In this document: one piece after another, positions 1 to 4,671 of the stretch
Numbering within the stretch: position 1 is the stretch's first letter
How the letters are laid out: the number at the start of each line of letters is the position of its first letter
DNA from: an uncultured Lachnospiraceae bacterium
GTDB taxonomy: Bacteria; Bacillota; Clostridia; Lachnospirales; Lachnospiraceae
DNA length: 5,148 bases
NCBI GenBank assembly: GCA_910579425.1
Contig: CAJTVL010000162.1
Span: 1 to 5,148 of the forward strand
Direction: 5' to 3'
The notes under the pieces: model-generated
Database searches by the model: none
The model's input: only the letters and a program-made list of their open reading frames with translations
What the model was told of the DNA's origin: nothing
Made by a program: the position numbers and the translations under genes

Positions 1-64
1 AAAGAATATAAATGGCAGTGCCTGTTGGTGGCGTTATGTATTCTGGTCAGCACCGTCGCGAATA

Positions 65-880
65 TTGGATGACCTGTTTCGTCATATGGAACATCTGCCC
101 ATCCGTTATTTTGACACAAAATCCCATGGGGACATCATGAGTATTTACACCAATGACACGGATACCCTGCGGCAGGTGATCAGCCAGAGTATGCCGCAGA
201 TGCTGTCCGCAGTGATCACGATTGTGGGTGTTTTTGTATCTATGCTGGTTTTAAGCCGTCCACTGACACTGATCACGGTTGTGATGGTGGTCTGCATGGT
301 ATTCGCAACGAGAACCATATCCTCAAAGAGCGGGCATTATTTTGTGAAGCAGCAGACGGACGTGGGGAGTCTGAACGGATACATAGAGGAAATGATGGAA
401 GGCCAGAAGGTAGTGAAGGTATTCTGCCATGAGAAAGCCTGTATACAGGATTTTAAGGATTTGAATGTAAAGCTGCGGGACAGTGCGAACAATGCGAACC
501 GTTATGCCAGTATCCTGATGCCTGTGCTTGGCAACCTTGGGTATGTCAGTTATGCGGTAATCGCAATGGTCGGGGCCTGCCTGTCTATTTTTGGCGGGCA
601 GATGACGCTTGGAACGCTGGCATCTTTCCTGCAGTTTTCCCGTTCCTTCAATCAGCCGATCTCGCAGCTTTCACAGCAGTTGAATTCTATCATCATGGCG
701 ATTGCGGGTGCAGAGAGGATTTTTGGGCTGTTGGATGAAGAGCCGGAAAAGGATGGCGGATATGTAAAGCTGGTAAACGCACGCTATGATGAAAAGGGAA
801 ATCTGACGGAAGTTCCTGACAGGACGGGGATGTGGGCGTGGAAGCATTATCATAAGGCAGACAATACGACAACCTATTAG
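65..880 (+). pseudogene. Membrane-domain fragment of the broken ABC exporter
   Basis: This is the 271-residue open stretch of the exporter before the in-frame stop. Reading from TTG 65, the coupling-helix region HLPIRYFDTKSHGDIMSIYTNDTDTLRQ lies at about residues 10-37. Hydrophobic helices follow at about 46-63, 67-82 and 150-176. The conserved end of the domain (GAERIFGLLDEEPE) is at 215-228, followed by the linker WAWKH. The TTG has no ribosome binding site and is almost certainly an internal Leu codon, not a start. The fragment lacks the first helices, so it could not form the six-helix bundle alone. It is listed separately only to show where the membrane half stops. Confidence 0.8.
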
Positions 881-883
881 CTG

Positions 884-1618
884 ATGCAGGGAGATGTAGT
901 TTTTGACCATGTGGACTTCGGCTATACAGAAGATAAGGAGATTCTGCATGATATTGAGATTTTTGCGAGACCAGGGCAGAAAGTAGCCTTTGTGGGAGCT
1001 ACCGGTGCAGGAAAAACAACGATTACCAATCTGATTAACCGGTTTTATGATGTGCAGGATGGCAAGATCCGTTATGACGGCATCAATATCAATAAGATTA
1101 GGAAAGATGATCTGCGGCATTCCCTGGGGCTGGTACTGCAGGATACCCATTTGTTTACCGGTACTGTCATGGACAATATCCGGTATGGGAAATTGGATGC
1201 TGCGGAAGCGGAAGTGATTCAGGCGGCAAAACTGGCAAATGCCCACGAATTTATTATGAAGCTTCCCGATGGGTATCAGACGGAACTAAAAGGAAGCGGG
1301 AACAGTCTTTCCCAGGGACAGCGTCAGCTTTTGGCGATTGCGAGAGTGGCGGTGGCTGATCCGCCGGTGCTGATTCTGGATGAAGCGACTTCCAGCATTG
1401 ATACCCGCACGGAAAAAATCGTGCAGGACGGCATGGACCGGCTGATGAAAGGCAGGACGGTATTTGTAATCGCCCACAGGCTTTCCACAATCAAAAATTC
1501 GGATGTAATCATGGTGTTGGATCACGGGAGGATTGTGGAGAGAGGAGATCATGACAGCTTGCTGGCGAAGCGGGGAATGTATTATCAGCTTTATACCGGG
1601 AAACTGGAGCAGGAATAG
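884..1618 (+). pseudogene. ATPase-domain fragment of the broken ABC exporter
   Basis: This is a complete-looking nucleotide-binding domain, 244 residues from ATG 884. The A-loop aromatic is in FGYTED (Tyr14), and Walker A is GATGAGKT at 38-45. The Q-loop Gln is 86 (LVLQDTHLF). The ABC signature is LSQGQ at 142-146, a common variant of LSGGQ. Walker B VLILDE is at 162-167, the D-loop SSID follows, and the switch His is 198 (VFVIAHRLST). Nothing catalytic is missing. The ATG follows the in-frame TAG by one codon and has no purine-rich ribosome binding site upstream, so independent translation is not supported. It might still be made by reinitiation or readthrough, but I have no evidence for either. 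Confidence 0.8.
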
Positions 1619-1690
1619 GTTTTATCTGTGATGATTCAAATGATCAGAGCTTTATTATCTTGCCCCATCCTGCTTTACGAAATTACAGAA

Positions 1691-1770
1691 CGCTGCCGCC
1701 CTGGGGAAGAAAGAAAACCGCTGTTGCATGGTATATGTTTCCATGTAGCAGCGGTTTGGTGTTGGCAGCG
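1691..1770. terminator. Nested hairpin between convergent genes; best read as minus-strand terminator
   Basis: Arms 1715-1731 and 1741-1757 form a 17-bp stem (two G-U wobbles) around a 9-base loop. Read on the minus strand, the stem ends in GCGGTTTTCTTTCTTC, a U-rich tail. It lies about 38 bases after the stop of the minus-strand CPBP gene, so it fits an intrinsic terminator for that gene. On the plus strand the tail is GGTGTTGG, so it would terminate the ABC gene poorly, though the stem could still act on both strands. A second perfect 7-bp stem, CGCTGCC at 1691-1697 with GGCAGCG at 1764-1770, encloses the first. Confidence 0.7.
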
Positions 1771-1795
1771 CGGCCCGATAAACCGGAATCTGTGC

Positions 1796-2581
1796 TTATA
1801 TTTTTTTCTTTTGTATAAATATAAAAAATGCAATCAAAATTACATTGACAATTAAAACAATAATGCTTCCTTCAATTTTGCAAATTCCGCCGGACAAAAT
1901 ATCGCTTCCAGTAAAAGTCGTAACAAACAGATTTGGATAGTCATCAGCAAGTGACACACCACCTAAAACTAATGCACCAATTCCATTCCATAAAAAGTGC
2001 ATAATAATTGGTGCTATAATAGAGCCGCTATATTCAAGAACTACCGTCATAAGCAAACTCATAGTAAGTACATTTAAAACGGGAATAACGCCCGCTTCAA
2101 ATGCTCCTCCATGCAATGCTGTAAAAAGTATCGTTGTCACAATCGCAGCTACAATTATATTGTGCTTTTGTTTAAGCATTTGGTACAAATATCCACGAAC
2201 AAGAAGCTCCTGCATAATGGTATTTAGAAATACTGCCAGCACCCAAATAGGGAATAGGTTAATCAGGTTAGTTCCGTCAATATGGATAATTTTTGCTACA
2301 TACATTACCAAAACAGGGATAGCTAACCATACAATCCCTGCGATTACTCCCAATACCATTCCCTTTACTGGATTATCGAATAAATGTAACTTTACATTTT
2401 TCTTTTCAGCAATCCAAAAGATGAGAGTAAAAGCTGCTATTGCCAATAGAGGTGTAATTTCTGCCCATAATCTCCATATAGCTTGTTCCTTTGAAGATGA
2501 TAACGGCAATATAGAAACCAATATTGCCCATCCCAGAAAAAAGCCTATGGATTTTAAAATTGTAATACCGATTTTTTTCAA
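1796..2581 (-). CDS. CPBP (CAAX protease / Abi) family intramembrane protein
   Basis: This is a 261-residue, very hydrophobic protein with about seven or eight membrane helices and a Lys-rich C-terminus. It belongs to the CPBP/Abi family, membrane-embedded metalloprotease-like proteins related to Rce1. In bacteria they are linked to bacteriocin self-immunity or maturation and to membrane-protein processing. The three family motifs are present: QELLVR at 124-129 (usual form EExxxR), FTALH at 153-157 (FxxxH) and HFLWN at 195-199 (HxxxN). The first motif has Gln where the first Glu is usual; in Rce1 that Glu is the proposed general base, so activity is uncertain. The start is TTG at 2579-2581, chosen because GGGAGGT sits 7 bases upstream and no in-frame ATG occurs before residue 74. 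The gene is monocistronic, convergent with the broken ABC gene and divergent from the thi operon, and visibly richer in A+T than either. The substrate is unknown. Confidence 0.88.
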   Translation of the reverse strand: MKKIGITILKSIGFFLGWAILVSILPLSSSKEQAIWRLWAEITPLLAIAAFTLIFWIAEKKNVKLHLFDNPVKGMVLGVIAGIVWLAIPVLVMYVAKIIHIDGTNLINLFPIWVLAVFLNTIMQELLVRGYLYQMLKQKHNIIVAAIVTTILFTALHGGAFEAGVIPVLNVLTMSLLMTVVLEYSGSIIAPIIMHFLWNGIGALVLGGVSLADDYPNLFVTTFTGSDILSGGICKIEGSIIVLIVNVILIAFFIFIQKKKI

Positions 2582-2588
2582 AATGAAT

Positions 2589-2595
2589 ACCTCCC
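2589..2595 (-). promoter_or_regulatory. Ribosome binding site fixing a TTG start
   Basis: On the minus strand the sequence reads GGGAGGT, then 7 bases, then TTG. The strong Shine-Dalgarno match at ideal spacing decides the TTG start of the CPBP gene; no alternative ATG is near. Confidence 0.8.
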
Positions 2596-2619
2596 AAACT
2601 CCAATTTGTCAATGGCTTC

Positions 2620-2648
2620 ATTATACCGCAATAACTTTCCTGATGGAA
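2620..2648 (-). promoter_or_regulatory. Probable sigma-A promoter of the CPBP gene
   Basis: A perfect -10 box TATAAT lies on the minus strand (complement of 2620-2625). It predicts a 5' leader of about 30 bases before the TTG start. The hexamer 17 bases upstream (TTCCAT, complement of 2643-2648) is a poor -35, so the promoter may be weak or need an activator. It is inferred from sequence only. Confidence 0.5.
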
Positions 2649-2696
2649 TAGGCTTTACAAAAAATTCATTCAGTTGCAATAAGACGTTATTCCTCT

Positions 2697-2716
2697 GAAT
2701 CTGCTTATGTGGATTC
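2697..2716. repeat. Short inverted repeat upstream of the thi promoter
   Basis: GAATCTGC and GTGGATTC pair over 8 bp (two G-U wobbles when read as RNA) around TTAT. It lies between the two divergent promoters and ends 13 bases before the thi -35 box. It could be an operator half-site pair or chance; as DNA only six of the eight positions are symmetric. Confidence 0.25.
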
Positions 2717-2729
2717 CCGCAAAATTTTA

Positions 2730-2758
2730 TTGACTTTCAGTCCCATATCGCCTATACT
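2730..2758 (+). promoter_or_regulatory. Sigma-A promoter of the thiamine operon
   Basis: The -35 box TTGACT (2730-2735) and the -10 box TATACT (2753-2758) are separated by exactly 17 bases. Transcription would start near 2765, at the first bases of the first TPP aptamer. The leader to the tenA start codon is therefore about 320 bases, nearly all of it riboswitch. Confidence 0.8.
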
Positions 2759-2765
2759 ATTATCC

Positions 2766-2846
2766 AAGCAGGGGGACTACAGTGTAGTTGAGAAGGTAAA
2801 ACCTGACCCTTTGAACCTGTTGGCTAATACCAACGTAGGGAGCTGA
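2766..2846 (+). promoter_or_regulatory. TPP riboswitch aptamer 1 (THI element)
   Basis: This is the conserved thiamine-pyrophosphate-binding RNA. The pyrimidine-sensing loop is TTGAGA (2788-2793). The core is ACCCTTTGAACCTG followed by CTAATACC and CGTAGGGA. Visible helices: P1 AGC/GCT (2767-2769 with 2842-2844, short), P2 AGGG/CCCT (2770-2773 with 2807-2810), P3 ACTAC/GTAGT (2776-2780 with 2784-2788) and P4 TTGG/CCAA. A small AGGT/ACCT hairpin lies between the loop and the P2 3' strand. TPP binding should stabilise this fold and free the terminator that follows. Confidence 0.93.
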
Positions 2847-2869
2847 ATGATACGATACCGTATTTTTTA

Positions 2870-2906
2870 GGATATTCCCTGCACATGGAATGTCCTTTTT
2901 GTTTTT
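2870..2906 (+). terminator. Intrinsic terminator of riboswitch 1
   Basis: GGATATTCC (2870-2878) and GGAATGTCC (2887-2895) form a 9-bp stem with one wobble, followed by TTTTTGTTTTT. A competing antiterminator is visible: GTAGGGAG (2835-2842, the 3' edge of the aptamer) can pair over 8 bp with TTCCCTGC (2875-2882), which covers part of the terminator stem and loop. A small ATACG/CGTAT hairpin (2850-2863) sits between the two strands. This is the standard OFF-switch logic: TPP holds the aptamer and the terminator forms. Confidence 0.88.
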
Positions 2907-2929
2907 AACTGAATAAGAATGATATGTGT

Positions 2930-3008
2930 TTGCGAGGGAACTGAACAAGTTGAAAAAGGTAAGACCTGACCTCTTGACCTGTCGGCTAATACCGGCGTAG
3001 GGAAGCAA
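2930..3008 (+). promoter_or_regulatory. TPP riboswitch aptamer 2 (THI element), slightly divergent
   Basis: This is a second complete TPP aptamer in series with the first. Helices: P1 TTGC/GCAA (2930-2933 with 3005-3008), P2 GAGG/CCTC (2934-2937 with 2970-2973), P3 AACT/AGTT (2939-2942 with 2948-2951) and P4 TCGG/CCGG. The 3' core GCTAATACC...GCGTAGGGA is intact. Compared with copy 1, P2 and P4 differ by compensating changes that keep pairing, which argues that the fold has been maintained. The pyrimidine loop reads TTGAAA instead of CTGAGA/TTGAGA, and the segment before ACCTG is one base shorter. Confidence 0.88.
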
Positions 3009-3020
3009 TTTCTTACGCCG
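2993..3020 (+). promoter_or_regulatory. Anti-aptamer hairpin with GCAA tetraloop
   Basis: Bases 2993-3004 can pair continuously with 3009-3020 (12 bp, two G-U wobbles) around a GCAA loop of the stable GNRA class. The left arm is the 3' half of aptamer 2 (P4, P5 and conserved GTAGGGA), and the loop is the P1 3' strand. This hairpin and the TPP-bound aptamer therefore exclude each other. It is predicted by pairing only. Confidence 0.6.
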
Positions 3021-3033
3021 TACTGCGTCTGGA

Positions 3034-3067
3034 AGAGCTTCTGATGATTGGGAAGCTCTATTTTTTT
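3034..3067 (+). terminator. Intrinsic terminator of riboswitch 2
   Basis: AGAGCTTC (3034-3041) and GAAGCTCT (3052-3059) form a perfect 8-bp stem with a 10-base loop, followed by A and seven T. A possible antiterminator is GGAAGC (3001-3006, end of the aptamer) pairing with GCTTCT (3037-3042). The tenA ribosome binding site begins a few bases after the T tract, so control is by transcription termination, not by hiding the start. Confidence 0.88.
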
Positions 3068-3087
3068 ATCACAAGGAGGAAATGGTA

Positions 3088-3221
3088 ATGTCATTTATGG
3101 GAGGTATTTTGGAACAGAATAAGCCTGTCTGGGATAAGTGTATCGCCACTTTGTTTGTGCAGGATATGAATCCAAGGAACTTGATTTTTGGAATATGGCT
3201 TATAGGAGGAAAAAAGCATGA
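3088..3221 (+). pseudogene. tenA: tenA remnant (thiaminase II / aminopyrimidine hydrolase) with internal deletion
   Basis: TenA hydrolyses aminopyrimidine breakdown products of thiamine to HMP for salvage. The start is ATG 3088, 8 bases after AGGAGG (3074-3079), and reads MSFMGGILEQNKPVWDKCIA then TLFVQDM, the usual TenA N-terminus. After about 27 residues the frame turns to unrelated sequence and stops at TAA 3226-3228 (46 codons). In another frame, from about 3171 to TGA 3219-3221, the sequence reads SKELDFWNMAYRRKKA, the typical TenA C-terminus (FW-x-x-AY). About 180 middle residues, including the catalytic Asp, Tyr and Cys, are gone, with a net frame change near 3160-3172. The true stop overlaps the thiN start as ATGA, showing the ancestral gene was coupled to thiN. 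It cannot be an enzyme; the remaining 46-codon frame may still bring ribosomes to thiN. Confidence 0.8.
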
Positions 3222-3859
3222 AGGATAAAACTTGTTATGTAGTAGGTGCAGGTGAAAATTATGAACTTGATTTTCAGCCAACCGCAGAGGATTTTGTGAT
3301 AGCTGCCGATGCGGGGCTTTGCTATCTGGATAAGCAGGGCATCAGGGCTGATCTTGTAATCGGAGATTTTGATACCCTCAAATGTATTCCCAAACACTCC
3401 AATACCATAGTGTTAAGTGCGGAAAAGGACGATACCGATACACTTGCGGCTGTCCGTGAGGGCATCAAGGCAGGATATACCAGCTTCCACATTTATTGCG
3501 GGACGGGAGGACGCATAGACCACACAATGGCTAACTTACAAGTGCTTGCTTATTTATCTGCAAACAACATGCGTGGTTTCTTATTCGATAATGGCACCGT
3601 CATTACAGCGATTACCAATGACAGGCTTTGTTTTGAGAAAATTCCATGCGGGTATATATCAGTATTTTCCTGTTCCACAAAAGCGGAGGGAGTAACATTG
3701 TGCGGTTTGAAATATGAACTAAATAACGCAGTATTGACTAATACATTTCCTATCGGGGTAAGCAATGAATTTATTGACAGGGAAAGCAGTATATCAGTGA
3801 ATGACGGAACTTTATTTATTGTTTTCCCAAGAGAAGCAAAGGAGAGAATCATACAATGA
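3218..3859 (+). CDS. thiN: Thiamine diphosphokinase (thiamine pyrophosphokinase)
   Basis: ThiN is a cytosolic enzyme transferring pyrophosphate from ATP to thiamine, giving TPP and AMP; it lets the cell use imported or salvaged thiamine in one step. The protein is 213 residues, normal for the bacterial family. The N-terminal catalytic domain shows AADAGLCYL (29-37), the acidic metal-binding GDFDTL (49-54; GDFDS is more usual), KDDTDT (70-75) and GGRIDHTMANL (97-107). The C-terminal thiamine-binding beta domain ends with GVSNEF (180-185). The start ATG 3218 has GGAGG (3205-3209) 8 bases upstream. It overlaps the stop of the tenA remnant by ATGA, and its own stop overlaps thiD in the same way. 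Expression should fall when TPP is high, through the two upstream riboswitches. All family motifs I recognise are present. Confidence 0.95.
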   Translation: MKDKTCYVVGAGENYELDFQPTAEDFVIAADAGLCYLDKQGIRADLVIGDFDTLKCIPKHSNTIVLSAEKDDTDTLAAVREGIKAGYTSFHIYCGTGGRIDHTMANLQVLAYLSANNMRGFLFDNGTVITAITNDRLCFEKIPCGYISVFSCSTKAEGVTLCGLKYELNNAVLTNTFPIGVSNEFIDRESSISVNDGTLFIVFPREAKERIIQ

Positions 3860-4671
3860 AAAAAGTATTGAGTATTGCAGGTTCTGATTGCAGCGGCGGT
3901 GCGGGCATACAGGCAGATTTAAAAACATTTTCCGCACATGGCGTATTTGGAATGAGCGTCATTGTATCTGTTGTGGCAGAAAACACGGACAGGGTGATCG
4001 GCATTCAGGATGTCAGCCCGGATATGATCGGCAAACAGATGGATGCAGTTTTTGAAGATATTGATGTTGATGCGGTGAAAGTCGGTATGCTTTCCACACC
4101 GGACTGTATGAATGAAGTTGCCGCAAAACTGAAATATTACCATCCGGCAAATATTGTGATTGATCCTGTGATGTACGCAAAGAACGGCTGTCCACTCATG
4201 GAGCCTGCGGCAATCAAAACGCTGATCGGGACGGTTATCCCGCTTGCTGACGTACTGACACCGAATATTCCGGAAGCGGAAAAAATAACAGGAGGCAGAA
4301 TCAAATCGCCTGCGGACATGGAAGAAGCTGCAAAAGCAATCCATACAATGGGATGCAGGGCGGTTGTTGTCAAAGGCGGTCATGCAGCAGGGAATGCGGT
4401 GGATGTCCTGTTTGACGGGAAAGAAATCTGTCATTTTGACACTGCCCGGATTGATACGAAAAATACACATGGGACAGGCTGTACCTTTTCCTCTGCGGTT
4501 GCTTCACAGCTTGCAAAAGGTGTGAATTTACGGGAGGCAGTTCAGAAAGCAAAGGATTATGTAACTATGGCGATTGAGCATTCCCTTGACATTGGGAAAG
4601 GCTGTGGACCGACACATCATTTCTGGTACCTCTACCAATATGGGCTGCAGGAAGAAAGGAATGGTGGATAA
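3856..4671 (+). CDS. thiD: Hydroxymethylpyrimidine / phosphomethylpyrimidine kinase
   Basis: ThiD, of the ribokinase fold, phosphorylates HMP to HMP-P and then to HMP-PP, the pyrimidine substrate of ThiE. It has 271 residues, the normal length. Visible motifs are AGSDCSGGAGIQADLKTF (8-25), VGML (76-79), DPVM (103-106), LTPNIPEAE (134-142), KGGH (173-176) and the catalytic anion-hole segment NTHGTGCTFSSA (203-214) with Cys209. The substrate-loop motif usually written AQNT reads AENT at 41-44. The C-terminus carries the family GPTHHF. A GGAG (3841-3844) lies 11 bases before the ATG. The gene overlaps thiN by four bases (ATGA) and thiE by one (TAATG), so it is the middle of a coupled operon. Pyridoxal kinase activity, seen in some relatives, cannot be excluded, but the context says thiamine. 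Confidence 0.95.
   Translation: MKKVLSIAGSDCSGGAGIQADLKTFSAHGVFGMSVIVSVVAENTDRVIGIQDVSPDMIGKQMDAVFEDIDVDAVKVGMLSTPDCMNEVAAKLKYYHPANIVIDPVMYAKNGCPLMEPAAIKTLIGTVIPLADVLTPNIPEAEKITGGRIKSPADMEEAAKAIHTMGCRAVVVKGGHAAGNAVDVLFDGKEICHFDTARIDTKNTHGTGCTFSSAVASQLAKGVNLREAVQKAKDYVTMAIEHSLDIGKGCGPTHHFWYLYQYGLQEERNGG

Larger units (their letters stand above)
1..1618 (+). pseudogene. Broken ABC exporter (fused membrane + ATPase half-transporter), 5' end outside window
   Basis: This is a decayed type IV (MsbA/LmrA-like) ABC exporter, a family that moves drugs, lipids or peptides outward using ATP. Bases 1-69 in frame 1 read as a first transmembrane helix (WQCLLVALCILVSTVA) and hit a TGA at 70-72. The rest of the protein continues in frame 2 from about base 65, at LDDLFRHMEHLPIRYFDT, the first cytoplasmic coupling region. 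The stretch that normally lies between them (about 80-100 residues in this family, by recollection) is missing. Frame 2 then runs through the membrane domain to an in-frame TAG at 878-880 and resumes in the same frame with the ATPase domain, ending at TAG 1616-1618. The linker on both sides of the TAG (VKLVNA, TGMWAWKH, then GDVVFDHVDFGY) matches the continuous linker of clostridial homologues. No partner gene is visible; these exporters often work in pairs and one could lie to the left. Confidence 0.9.

Noticed and set aside
875..885. Programmed readthrough or recoding at the ABC gene TAG
   Set aside because: No known readthrough context or stem-loop follows the TAG, and the gene has a second inactivating lesion upstream, so simple decay is the better explanation.
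671..1246. 191-codon open frame on the minus strand inside the ABC gene
   Set aside because: It is a shadow of the exporter coding frame and spans the membrane/ATPase boundary. The protein has no recognisable motifs.
1628..1855. 75-codon open frame on the plus strand after the ABC gene
   Set aside because: It runs through the terminator hairpin and into the antisense of the CPBP gene, has no ribosome binding site and its protein (Cys/Trp-rich, low complexity) resembles no family.
2160..2651. 163-codon open frame on the plus strand opposite the CPBP gene
   Set aside because: It is antisense to a clear membrane-protein gene with all family motifs. There is no ribosome binding site and no recognisable domain.
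2901..2930. Possible second promoter between the two riboswitches
   Set aside because: The A+T-rich stretch has no -35/-10 pair with acceptable spacing and match.
2766..3008. CRISPR-like or direct-repeat array
   Set aside because: The two similar blocks are TPP aptamers with different helix sequences, not identical repeats with spacers.
2760..3094. Minus-strand open frames across the riboswitch region
   Set aside because: The region is explained by two structured plus-strand TPP aptamers. The similarity between parts of these frames only mirrors the repeated aptamer sequence.
3919..4470. 183-codon open frame antisense to thiD
   Set aside because: The sense strand has every ThiD motif. The antisense protein is Cys/His/Arg-rich noise without a ribosome binding site.
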